From assembly GCF_014648655.1 (NCBI RefSeq), contig NZ_BMRN01000002.1, positions 62,001 through 126,000 on the forward strand: a DNA stretch of 64,000 nt, written 5' to 3'. The position numbers were made by a program, and so were the translations under genes. Within the stretch, counting starts at the first letter, position 1. Every line of letters begins with the position of its first letter. This DNA is from Streptomyces atratus. Its GTDB lineage: Bacteria; Actinomycetota; Actinomycetes; Streptomycetales; Streptomycetaceae. Of this stretch, positions 9,275-17,262 are shown one piece after another. The notes below the pieces were generated by a model. That model made no database searches, was not told the origin of the DNA, and was given only the letters and a program-made list of their open reading frames with translations.

Positions 9275-9458
9275 CTGCTGACCTGGAGAACTCTACCTGA
9301 AGGTGAGGTGTGCTCCTGACCATTTCCCGTCCATCACGGCCTGTCGGATGGTCGTTTTTTCTCTTCTGTCCGTCAAAATGCGATATGTCAGGAGAGTTGA
9401 GACACTGGCGCCCGTGCAGATGCGCCCAAAGATCTTGACGAGCACGGAGGGGAGTCGC

Positions 9459-10817
9459 ATGACTGTGCCGGCTTTCGAGGAGTACGTCCCCGCCGGCGAC
9501 TGCACCTGTGCGGGATGCGCCGCACAACGGCGCAGCGCCGCCAGTGCCTTGCCCATGCGGTACGGAGGTCATCCGGCCGCACATGGCGCGCGCCGCGCGC
9601 TGGTGCTGGTCACCGCGGCCGGAGTGGTGCTGAGCACCGGCGTGGCCGAGGCGGCGAGCGCGCCGGGCGACCGGGCGGCGGAGCCGACCGGAGCCGCCCG
9701 TGCGGACGGGACGACGGTGTCGGTGGACCCGGAGACCCCGGCCGACGAGGGCGACCCGCTCACCCCGGCCGACCGGGATCCGGGCAGTCCGCAGGGCGGG
9801 CCGGGGCCGCTGCGGGGCGCGGGGGCCTCGGGCCCGCCCTCGTCCACCGGGACCACATTGCGCAAGACCAGCCGGGCCGCGATCATCGACCGCGCGAAGA
9901 AGTGGGTGTCCGCACCGGTTCCGTACAGCATGAGCAAGTACTGGTCCGACGGCTACCGGCAGGACTGCTCCGGCTATGTGTCGATGGCCTGGAAGCTGCC
10001 CGGCAACGAGTGGACCGGCAGCCTCGCCAAGTACGGGCAGAAGATCGCGCGGTCGAAGCTGCAGCCAGGCGACATCCTGCTCTTCCACAATCCGGCCAAC
10101 CCCTCGAAGGGCTCGCACGTCACGATCTTCGGCGGCTGGACCGACAAGACGCACACCCGCTACACGGCGTACGAGCAGACGAAGCCGCACACCCGCAAGC
10201 AGACGACGCCCATGGCGTACTGGACCAACTCCGGCAAGTACGTCGCGTACCGCTACAAGGCGCTCAGCAGCGACAGCGGAGTGTCGACGAAGGCGTTCCC
10301 GGGTGCCGGAAAGTTCGGCCCCGGCATCAACAACACGTACGTCACCCAGCTCGGGAAGATGCTCGTGGACCGGGGTGGCAAGCGCTTCTACAAGGTCGGC
10401 CCCGGGCCGGGCTGGGGCGAGGCCGACCGGCGCGCGACCCGGGCTTTCCAGGAAGCCCAGGGCTGGAAGGGCAAGGAAGCGGACGGCATTCCCGGCCCCC
10501 ACACCTGGCGCCACCTGGCCAACGGGACCGGTCGCGACATCCCTGCCACCAGGAGCGGCCAGGGTGATTCGAACTCGGCTTCGAAGTTCCCCGGGCGGGG
10601 CCATTTCCGGCCCGGTCGGTCGAACAGCCATGTCGACAGGCTCGGCAAGCAGTTGGTGAAGAAGGGATACGGCAAGCACTACCTGTCGGGACCGGGACCC
10701 CGGTGGACCGAGGCGGACCGGCGCAATGTCGAGGCATTCCAGCAGGCCCAGGGCTGGCGGGGCGGAGCGGCCGACGGCTACCCCGGCCCGGAGACCTGGC
10801 GACGACTCTTCGCGTGA
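9459..10817 (+). CDS. Secreted NlpC/P60-like hydrolase with two peptidoglycan-binding domains
   Basis: A 452-residue protein. A long N-terminal segment with a hydrophobic helix (ALVLVTAAGVVLST) suggests export. A Pro/Gly linker leads to a papain-like amidase domain with Cys170 (QDCSGYVSMAW) and His220 (GSHVTIFGGW). Two PG_binding_1 repeats follow (about 285-355 and 385-450), each ending with an AxGxxGPxTWxxL-type motif. It should bind and cleave peptidoglycan cross-bridges or stems in the wall. The ATG at 9459 follows GGAGGGGAG; upstream in-frame starts lie in promoter-like sequence. The SPFH gene begins 11 bases after the stop, so the two may be cotranscribed. Confidence 0.82.
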   Translation: MTVPAFEEYVPAGDCTCAGCAAQRRSAASALPMRYGGHPAAHGARRALVLVTAAGVVLSTGVAEAASAPGDRAAEPTGAARADGTTVSVDPETPADEGDPLTPADRDPGSPQGGPGPLRGAGASGPPSSTGTTLRKTSRAAIIDRAKKWVSAPVPYSMSKYWSDGYRQDCSGYVSMAWKLPGNEWTGSLAKYGQKIARSKLQPGDILLFHNPANPSKGSHVTIFGGWTDKTHTRYTAYEQTKPHTRKQTTPMAYWTNSGKYVAYRYKALSSDSGVSTKAFPGAGKFGPGINNTYVTQLGKMLVDRGGKRFYKVGPGPGWGEADRRATRAFQEAQGWKGKEADGIPGPHTWRHLANGTGRDIPATRSGQGDSNSASKFPGRGHFRPGRSNSHVDRLGKQLVKKGYGKHYLSGPGPRWTEADRRNVEAFQQAQGWRGGAADGYPGPETWRRLFA

Positions 10818-10827
10818 CAAAAAGGAC

Positions 10828-12504
10828 ATGACGGAGGCGGGAATGGGATCCACGGTGTCGGACAGCTCCGGAACCCCGGAGGACGCGAGGGAACGGGAGC
10901 AGGGGGAAACGCCGGTGCGGGTGTGGGGTCCGGACCAGGTGAAGGCGCGCGACGGGGCGGGGGCTCCGGGCGAGGAGACGGCTCTTGAATCGGGGCGCGG
11001 CGCGGGCTCAGGGGCGGCATCGGGTTCGGGTGACCGTGCGGGCCCGGGGGCCGCCCCGGACGGGGAGCCGGGCGCCGGTCCCGACTCGGTGGTCGACCTC
11101 GTGCTGGACCTGGTCCGGGGTGAGGACGTGGACTCCGCAACCCTCGGCGCGACCTCGGCCTCGGTATCGGTCCCGGCCGTGGGCACCGCACCTGTCCCGG
11201 ACGCCGCGCCCGTCCCGGCCCTGACCGGCCACCGCGCCGGGCCCGGTTCCGACGCCCCGTCCTCCCCCTTGCCTCCGTCCCCGTCTCCCTCCCCGCACCG
11301 GGCCGTCCCCGACACCGTCTGCGGCTCCCTCCCCGCCGCCGGGGGTGACGGGGCCGAGCACGCCGACGACGCCCCGCGAAGGACCGGGCGGCATCACGCG
11401 GTCATCACCAATGAGCGGACCGCCACGATCCCCGTACACCTCCTCTTCCGTGAGGACCCCGAGCGCACCGACGCAGCCGCGCTCCCCGCCGGTGTGATGC
11501 GGAGGGGGGCCGACGGTGACCAGCCGTCGGAGGGGGTGCGTCGGCCGCCCGTGCCGAGGGGGCCGCAGGTGCAGCCCTCGACGCGGCCGGCGCCGACCGG
11601 TGATCCGCAGCTTGTCGAGCGGTCGGGGCCTGCGCTGCCCGGCTGGGTGGCACTGCTTGCCGGGCCGGCCGCGATCGCTGCCGGTGGGGCTGTCCTCTGG
11701 TGGGTCGGCGCGCTGCCCGCCACCACGCTCGCCCGGGTCGGGATCGGCTCGCGTCCGTACGACGGGATCGGTTCCGGTGCCTGGGCGGTGCTCGCCGTGC
11801 TGGTGACGGCGGCGCTCTTCGCGCTCGGCGGCCTGAGTCGCGGACGGGTCGGGTATGCCTGGGTGCTGACGCTCTTCGGCGAGTACCGGGGGAGTGTGCG
11901 GCGGACCGGGCTGATGTGGATCAGCCCGCTGCTGCAGCGCCGCCGGGTCGACGTACGCCTGCGGCACTGGCGCAGCGAACCGCTCCCCGCCGTGGATGCC
12001 AACGGTACGGCGCTGCGCGTCGTCGTCCTCGTCATCTGGCGGATCAGGGACACCGTACGGGCGACGCTCGGGGTCGCGGACCATGAGGCGTATCTGCGGG
12101 AGCAGGTCGAGGCGGCGATGGCCCGGGTCCTCTCGCAGCTGCCCGCCGACGCCTTCCACGAGGACGCGCACACCCTGCGCAACGCGGAGGCCGTCGGTGA
12201 TGCTCTGACCCGGATGCTGAAGGCGGACTGCGAACCCGTCGGCATCGAGGTGTACTCCGCGCAGCCGACCGGAATCGAGTACGCACCGGAGATCGCCGCG
12301 GCCATGCAGCGTCGCCGGATCGCCGCCATCGACGCCAAGCACCGTGACAGTGTGCTGACTTCGGTGGTTGACGCGGTGGACGACACTGTCAACCGGCTGA
12401 CCGCGAGGGGGCTCGTGGAGCTGGACGACTACGAACGGAAGGTGCTGGTCAAGGACTTGACGGTGGCCTTCTACACCGGACGCAGTGGCGGGGAGGGCGC
12501 CTGA
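10828..12504 (+). CDS. SPFH/Band 7 (stomatin-like) membrane protein
   Basis: A 558-residue protein with a long acidic, Pro/Ala/Gly-rich N-terminal region (about 1-250) of low complexity. Two membrane helices (PGWVALLAGPAAIAAGGAVL and AVLAVLVTAALFALGGL) follow, then a Band 7 domain with LWISPLLQRRRVDVR-like and PLPAVDANGTALRVVVLVIWR blocks and a helical tail. SPFH proteins scaffold membrane microdomains. The ATG at 10828 follows AAAAGGA; ATG at 10843 after GGAGGCGG is an alternative. It lies directly downstream of the wall hydrolase gene. Confidence 0.8.
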   Translation: MTEAGMGSTVSDSSGTPEDAREREQGETPVRVWGPDQVKARDGAGAPGEETALESGRGAGSGAASGSGDRAGPGAAPDGEPGAGPDSVVDLVLDLVRGEDVDSATLGATSASVSVPAVGTAPVPDAAPVPALTGHRAGPGSDAPSSPLPPSPSPSPHRAVPDTVCGSLPAAGGDGAEHADDAPRRTGRHHAVITNERTATIPVHLLFREDPERTDAAALPAGVMRRGADGDQPSEGVRRPPVPRGPQVQPSTRPAPTGDPQLVERSGPALPGWVALLAGPAAIAAGGAVLWWVGALPATTLARVGIGSRPYDGIGSGAWAVLAVLVTAALFALGGLSRGRVGYAWVLTLFGEYRGSVRRTGLMWISPLLQRRRVDVRLRHWRSEPLPAVDANGTALRVVVLVIWRIRDTVRATLGVADHEAYLREQVEAAMARVLSQLPADAFHEDAHTLRNAEAVGDALTRMLKADCEPVGIEVYSAQPTGIEYAPEIAAAMQRRRIAAIDAKHRDSVLTSVVDAVDDTVNRLTARGLVELDDYERKVLVKDLTVAFYTGRSGGEGA

Positions 12505-12548
12505 GGGCTTCGGGGGGCGCGCCGACGGCGAAACGGAATCCAACTCCC

Positions 12549-12604
12549 ATTGGTCTGGACATGTTCATATCGCGTCAATAATCTAAGGCTTGGTCTAGAC
12601 CGCA
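12549..12604. promoter_or_regulatory. Two DasR/chitin-type boxes upstream of the LPMO gene
   Basis: ATTGGTCTGGACATGT (12549-12564) and CTTGGTCTAGACCGCA (12589-12604) both match the DasR responsive element core TGGTCTAGACCA. The second has a perfect palindrome GGTCTAGACC. The TGGTCT starts are exactly 40 bases apart in direct orientation, as in the paired repeats of Streptomyces chitinase promoters. The downstream gene is a chitin-active LPMO, which fits. Confidence 0.75.
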
Positions 12605-12662
12605 GCACGTGCGCGCATCAGGGCTCATGGAACCTCCCCCACGTTCTTGAGGAGCGACAGCA

Positions 12663-13253
12663 ATGCGTAAAAGGGCAAGCGCGGCCGTAGTCGGCCTGGC
12701 GATAGCGGGCGCCTCGATGTTCGCGACGAGCAGTGCCGGTAGCCACGGCTACACCGACAACCCCATCAGCCGCCAGAAGCTCTGCGCCAATGGCACGGTG
12801 ACCGGTTGCGGCAACATCCAGTGGGAGCCGCAGAGCGTCGAGGGCCCCAAGGGCTTCCCGGCGGCAGGGCCGGCCGACGGCAGGATCTGCTCCGGCGGCC
12901 ACTCCGAGTTCGCCCAGCTCGACGACCCGCGCGGCGGCAACTGGCCCGCCACCGATGTCACCGCGGGGCAGGGCTTCGGCTTCCGCTGGCAGTTCACCGC
13001 GCGCCACGCCACGACGGACTTCCGCTACTACATCACCAAGAACGGCTGGGACCCCACCAAGCCCCTCACCAGGGCCGACCTGGAGCCGCAGCCCTTCATG
13101 ACGGTGCCGTACGGCGGTAAGCAGCCCCCGGCGACCCTGACCCAGCAGGGCACCATCCCCACCCAGAAGACCGGGAAGCACATCATCCTGAGCGTCTGGA
13201 CCATCGCGGACACGGCGAACGCGTTCTATGCGTGCTCCGATGTTCAGTTCTGA
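12663..13253 (+). CDS. AA10 lytic polysaccharide monooxygenase / chitin-binding protein
   Basis: A 196-residue secreted protein. Signal peptidase cleavage after about residue 27 would expose His28 (HGYTDNP), the N-terminal copper-brace ligand. His115 (FTARHATTDF) is the second ligand, and the C-terminal ILSVWTIADTANAFY block supplies the axial Phe and typical AA10 strand. It oxidatively cleaves chitin or cellulose. The ATG follows GAGGAGCGACAGC. It is a single-gene unit with two DasR-like boxes upstream, so control by GlcNAc/chitin is expected. Confidence 0.92.
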   Translation: MRKRASAAVVGLAIAGASMFATSSAGSHGYTDNPISRQKLCANGTVTGCGNIQWEPQSVEGPKGFPAAGPADGRICSGGHSEFAQLDDPRGGNWPATDVTAGQGFGFRWQFTARHATTDFRYYITKNGWDPTKPLTRADLEPQPFMTVPYGGKQPPATLTQQGTIPTQKTGKHIILSVWTIADTANAFYACSDVQF

Positions 13254-13279
13254 CGTGTAGTCAGTTACCGTGCGGCGCC

Positions 13280-14956
13280 ATGGGGAGCGCAGGCACCGTC
13301 GCGGAGCTCGTACAGCGCCAATGGGGCGACCACCGGCCCGGACTGAGATCTGAGGACACCGTCCTCAGCCATCACCAGGTCGCCTCGGGCGCTGCCGCAC
13401 GGGCCGCGCTCCTGGCGGATCTGCTGCCGGCGGGCAGCGAACCGCACCTCGGGGTGCTGCTGGACAACACCCCTGAATTTGCCCTCTGGTTGAGCGCGGC
13501 GGCCCTGGCCGGGGTCGCCGTCGCCGGTATCAACCCCACCCGGCGCGGCGCTGAACTGGCCCGCGACATCCTGCACATCGACTGCCGCGTCCTGGTGACC
13601 GAACGCGCGCATCTCTCGCTGCTCGACGGCCTGGATCTCCCGGGTGTACGGGTGCTGGTCACCGACACCGATGCGTACACCGAACTGCTCGCCCCGTACG
13701 CCGGAGCGAAACCGGGCGACACGGTCCTGGCCGAAGTCGGGCCCGGAACCCGGATGCTGCTCTACTTCACCTCGGGCTCGACCGGTGCCCCCAAGGCCGC
13801 GATCTGCTCCCAGGGGCGGCTGGCAGCGGCCGGGCGGTCCCTCGTCGATCACTTCGGCGTCCGGCGCGAGGACGTCCACTACATCTGCATGCCGATGTTC
13901 CACGGCAACGCGGTGATCGCCGACTGGGCTCCCGCGCTGGTCGGCGGGGCCGCGGTCGCACTGTGCCGCCGCTTCTCGGCCTCAGGATTCCTCGACGACG
14001 TACGGGCGCACGGCGCTACGTACTTCACCTATGTCGGCCGCGCTGTGCAGTATCTGCTGGCCACCCCCGAGCGCCCCGACGACCGCGAGCATTCGCTACG
14101 GCTCGGCTTCGGCACCGAAGCCGGCGCGGTGGACGCGGCCCGCTTCCGGGAGCGGTTCGGGGTGCGGCTGGTCGAGGGCTACGGCTCCTCCGAGGGCGGC
14201 GCGGCGATCCAGCGGACCCCGGACACCCCGGAGCGTGCGATCGGGAAGGCGGCGTCGCGCGACGATCTCGCGGTCGTCGACCCGGAGACCGGCGAGGAGC
14301 GGGCCGCCGCGGTCTTCGACGAGTCCGGAAGGCTGACCAACGGGGCTGATGCGATAGGGGAGTTGGTCAACCGGGGCCGTACGCCCTTCGAGGGTTACTG
14401 GCGCAACGCGGCGGCGGAAGCGGACCGGGTGCACGGCGGCTGGTACTGGACCGGGGACCTCTTCTTCCGCGACGCCGACGGCTTCCTCTACTTCGCGGGC
14501 CGTACGGACGACCGGCTGCGGGTGGACAGCGAGAACCTGGCTGCCGCGGTGATCGAGAACATCCTGGCCCGCTGGCAGGACGCGGCGGCCGTGGCGGTGT
14601 ACGCGGTGCCGGACCCGGTCGCCGGTGACCAGGTGATGGCGGCGCTCGCGATGCGGGAGGGCACCGCCTTCGACCCGTCCGCCTTCGCCGCGTTCCTCGG
14701 GGCGCAGACGGACCTGGGTACGAAGATGGCCCCCCGCTTCGTGCGCATCGTCCCGGCGATGCCGGTGACGGCGACGAACAAGGTGCACCGGGTGGGGCTG
14801 CGCCGCGAGGGGTTCTGGTGCGGGGGGTCGGTGTGGTGGAACGGTGCCCGGGGCGGGTACGAAGCGTTCGGCGAGGAACAACTGGAAGCCCTGCTGGGCG
14901 AGTTCAAGGCACACGGGCGAGACGGCCTGCTGCCCTCGATCTCCCCCATGGCCTGA
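13280..14956 (+). CDS. AMP-dependent acyl-CoA synthetase/ligase
   Basis: A 558-residue ANL-superfamily adenylating enzyme. The P-loop motif YFTSGSTGAPKAAICSQ lies near residue 162. The A5-type motif is EGYGSSEGG, and the A7/A8 region is WYWTGDLFFRDADGFLYFAGR followed by DDRLRVDSENLA. The C-terminal subdomain lies at about 430-558. It activates a carboxylic acid, probably a fatty acid, to its CoA thioester; the substrate is not evident. The ATG at 13280 lacks a strong ribosome site, but the first upstream in-frame ATG would overlap the LPMO gene. A hairpin follows the gene. Confidence 0.85.
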   Translation: MGSAGTVAELVQRQWGDHRPGLRSEDTVLSHHQVASGAAARAALLADLLPAGSEPHLGVLLDNTPEFALWLSAAALAGVAVAGINPTRRGAELARDILHIDCRVLVTERAHLSLLDGLDLPGVRVLVTDTDAYTELLAPYAGAKPGDTVLAEVGPGTRMLLYFTSGSTGAPKAAICSQGRLAAAGRSLVDHFGVRREDVHYICMPMFHGNAVIADWAPALVGGAAVALCRRFSASGFLDDVRAHGATYFTYVGRAVQYLLATPERPDDREHSLRLGFGTEAGAVDAARFRERFGVRLVEGYGSSEGGAAIQRTPDTPERAIGKAASRDDLAVVDPETGEERAAAVFDESGRLTNGADAIGELVNRGRTPFEGYWRNAAAEADRVHGGWYWTGDLFFRDADGFLYFAGRTDDRLRVDSENLAAAVIENILARWQDAAAVAVYAVPDPVAGDQVMAALAMREGTAFDPSAFAAFLGAQTDLGTKMAPRFVRIVPAMPVTATNKVHRVGLRREGFWCGGSVWWNGARGGYEAFGEEQLEALLGEFKAHGRDGLLPSISPMA

Positions 14957-14977
14957 AGGCCATGGCAGGGGCCCCTC

Positions 14978-15002
14978 GACGGGCTTGAGGATCAGGCCCG
15001 TC
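14978..15002 (+). terminator. Hairpin after the AMP-ligase gene
   Basis: GACGGGCTTGA pairs with TCAGGCCCGTC with one mismatch around a three-base loop. It belongs to the CCGGACGGGC intergenic repeat family common in Streptomyces. Confidence 0.6.
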
Positions 15003-15045
15003 CGGCGACCGAGGACAGAGCGGCGAGGTGGGTGGAGCCGCACTG

Positions 15046-15236
15046 AGACCGACCGGCAAATAGGGGGCGGCGTCGCGGGGCTGGGCACGCACATCTGCCG
15101 CGTTGTCGTCAATCATCATGGCTCCTCCCCAAGCTCTCGGCTGCGCTCGGAGACCCCATCTGTCTCAATCCTCCGCCTCGCAGCTGCACGCACCCAGCCC
15201 CGCTCCTTCTCCCACCCCCCATTTGCCGGTCGGTCT
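15046..15236. repeat. MITE-like intergenic element, copy A
   Basis: A 191-base element bounded by perfect 16 bp inverted repeats, AGACCGACCGGCAAAT (15046-15061) and its complement (15221-15236). Its core (15084-15194) resembles the core of copy B at 17093-17213. Shared blocks include GGCACGCACATCTG, CCCCAAGCTCTC and GCAGCTGCACGCACC. The right repeat ends inside the stop codon of the MFS gene (15235-15237). Confidence 0.7.
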
Positions 15237-16752
15237 AATGCGTCAGGACCAGCTCCTCCCGCGCCGCCACCGCGGACCTCCGTCGCAGCAGCGTCACGGT
15301 CAGCACCGCTCCCGCCAGCAACAGCGCGGCCCCAGCCACTGAGGCGTACTGCATGCTGTGCACGAATGCCTCCCTCCCGACCGAGATCAGCGAACCGTCC
15401 CCCGTGGCCACCGCGCCCGGCAGCGTCTTGCGGGCCGCCTCCGGTGCCGAGCCGGGCATGTCCGCGCTGTAGACCGCCGTGGCCACCGCACCCAGCAGGG
15501 CCATCCCCATCGCACCGCCGAACTCCTGGCCCGTCTCCAGCAGCGAAGCCGCCGAACTCGCCTTCTCCGGCGGGGCGGTGGACAGCGCCAGGTCCGAGAC
15601 GAGCGCCATCACGGTGACGATGCCGCAGCTCATCACTGCGCAGCCGCCGAGCAGCAGCCACAGCGAGTCCGTACCGGTCAGGGCGAGTACGGCGAAGCCG
15701 GCGGCGGCGATGACGAAACCGGCGCAGACGACTCGCGTACGGTCGGTCCGCTGGGCGATCGCCGTGGCCGTCGGGGCCGCGGCACCCACCGCCAGTGACG
15801 GGGCCAAGCTCCACAGCGCGGCCTCCATCGTGCCCATGCCGAGCACCGACTGCAGATACTGCGTGGTGAAGAACGCCGAGCCCATCATGGCGAAGGCGGC
15901 CAGCGAGTTCAGCCCGATTCCCGCCGCGAAGCCGCGGTCGCGGAACAGTTCCCGGCTGATCATCGCGTCGCTGCGGCTGCGCTGGCGGCGGACGAAGAAC
16001 CAGCCGACGAGGAGCCCGGCGGCGACGATCAGTCCGTATCGCAGATCGATCCCATGGGCGGCGCTCTCCTTGATCCCGTAGACGACGGGCAGCACGGCAC
16101 CCATCGACAGCGGCACGCTCAGGAAGTCGAACCGACCGGGGTTCGGGTCCTTGAACTCCGGAACCAGCACCGGCACCAGGACCAGCAGCAGCACCATCGC
16201 CGGAACATTGATGAGAAAGACCGAACCCCACCAGAAGTGCTGCAGCATGACCCCGCTGAGCACCGAGCCGAGCGCGATCCCGCCGGCCATGGCACCCGAC
16301 CAGATGCCGATGGCCCGGCCGCGCTGCCGCTCGTCGCGGAACATGTTCCGCACGAGACCCATCGTCGACGGCATCAGCGTCGCACCGCCGATCCCGAGCA
16401 GCGCGCGGGCCGCGATCAGCATCTCGGGGCTGGTGGAGTACGCGGCCGCGACGGACGCGGTACTGAACGCGAACGCCCCGAGGAGCAGCAGCCTGCGGCG
16501 GCCGATCCGGTCACCGAGCGAGCCCATCGTGATCAGCAGACCGGCCAGGGCGAAGGCGTACACATCGAAGATCCAGAGCTGCTGGGTGGCGCTGGGGGCG
16601 AGATCCCGGTCGATGGACGGGATTGCGAAGAAGAGGACGGAGACGTCCATCGAGACGAGGAGGAGGGGCAGCAGGAGGACCACGAAGGCGGTCCATTCCC
16701 GGCGACCGGCGAGGTGGCCGCGCTCGGCGGTGGTGCTCGTGGCGTTCGTCAT
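15235..16752 (-). CDS. MFS exporter, DHA2 (14-helix) family
   Basis: A 505-residue drug:H+ antiporter-type permease. It has about 14 hydrophobic segments. The motif A-like loop GSLGDRIGRRR lies between helices 2 and 3, and a motif C-like GIALGSVLSGVML lies in helix 5. Relatives include QacA/SmvA/LfrA-type multidrug exporters. The ATG at 16752 has a purine-rich AAATTTCCTGGC leader on the minus strand and no strong ribosome site. A strongly palindromic operator-like region begins eight bases upstream (16761), yet no regulator gene is adjacent. The stop codon lies within the inverted repeat of element A. Confidence 0.88.
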   Translation of the reverse strand: MTNATSTTAERGHLAGRREWTAFVVLLLPLLLVSMDVSVLFFAIPSIDRDLAPSATQQLWIFDVYAFALAGLLITMGSLGDRIGRRRLLLLGAFAFSTASVAAAYSTSPEMLIAARALLGIGGATLMPSTMGLVRNMFRDERQRGRAIGIWSGAMAGGIALGSVLSGVMLQHFWWGSVFLINVPAMVLLLVLVPVLVPEFKDPNPGRFDFLSVPLSMGAVLPVVYGIKESAAHGIDLRYGLIVAAGLLVGWFFVRRQRSRSDAMISRELFRDRGFAAGIGLNSLAAFAMMGSAFFTTQYLQSVLGMGTMEAALWSLAPSLAVGAAAPTATAIAQRTDRTRVVCAGFVIAAAGFAVLALTGTDSLWLLLGGCAVMSCGIVTVMALVSDLALSTAPPEKASSAASLLETGQEFGGAMGMALLGAVATAVYSADMPGSAPEAARKTLPGAVATGDGSLISVGREAFVHSMQYASVAGAALLLAGAVLTVTLLRRRSAVAAREELVLTH

Positions 16753-16760
16753 GCCAGGAA

Positions 16761-16815
16761 ATGTACGAGCGTTTAAAACGCTTGTCTAGTACGCATGTGT
16801 AAAACGTTCGTACAT
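16761..16815. promoter_or_regulatory. Palindromic operator-like region before the MFS gene
   Basis: ATGTACGAGCGTTT (16761-16774) and AAACGTTCGTACAT (16802-16815) form a 14 bp inverted repeat with one mismatch. AGCGTTTAAAACGCT inside the left half is itself almost palindromic. The AT-rich AAACG half-sites resemble TetR- or MarR-type operators. They sit where they would block minus-strand transcription of the exporter. Confidence 0.65.
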
Positions 16816-16832
16816 CTCTATGGGCAGCAAAA

Positions 16833-16878
16833 AACGCACTGGGCGGCTCACGTGTGTACGTGAACCGCCCAGTGCGTT
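16833..16878 (-). terminator. Terminator of tRNA-Lys copy 2
   Basis: AACGCACTGGGCGGCTCACGT pairs with ACGTGAACCGCCCAGTGCGTT (21 bp with one mismatch, four-base loop), immediately 3' of the minus-strand tRNA. Confidence 0.85.
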
Positions 16879-16883
16879 GTCTG

Positions 16884-16957
16884 TGCGCCGCCAGGGACTC
16901 GAACCCCGGACCCGCTGATTAAGAGTCAGCTGCTCTAACCAACTGAGCTAGCGGCGC
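16884..16957 (-). tRNA. tRNA-Lys (CTT), copy 2
   Basis: The 74-base sequence is identical to copy 1: acceptor GCGCCGC/GCGGCGC, anticodon CTT, T loop TTCGAGT. The 5' flank GTCAGCAG is also shared with the other copies. Confidence 0.96.
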
Positions 16958-17047
16958 CTGCTGACCAGAAAATAATACCTGGTTCCGAGGGGTGCTGATG
17001 ACACGCGCCCGCGACGGGTCCGCGGGGACATCCGGCCTGACCGGACG

Positions 17048-17262
17048 GCCACTAGGAGGGTGCTGAAGATCTTGGCCGGGCTCGCGACGCCCGGCACGCA
17101 CATCTGCGGCGTTACCGAAACGCCCTCATAGCTCCTTCCCCAAGCTCTCAACTTCGTTCGAGCAGGGGAGACCCCATTCGAGGACGCTCCGGCGCCTTGC
17201 AGCTGCACGCACCGAACGCCGCTCCCTGAACCGGCCAAGATCTTCAGCACCCTCCTAGTGGC
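17048..17262. repeat. MITE-like intergenic element, copy B
   Basis: A 215-base element with perfect 32 bp inverted repeats (17048-17079 and 17231-17262; outer end GCCACTAGGAGGGTGCTGAA). The core resembles copy A at 15084-15194, but the terminal repeats differ. The right repeat contains the TAG stop (17255-17257) of the histidine kinase gene. No transposase is encoded and I see no target duplication. Confidence 0.75.

Noticed and set aside
16958..17254. Small protein frames inside elements A and B (for example with THICRVVVNHHG)
   Set aside because: These frames are formed by the repeat itself, lack ribosome sites and are broken between the copies.
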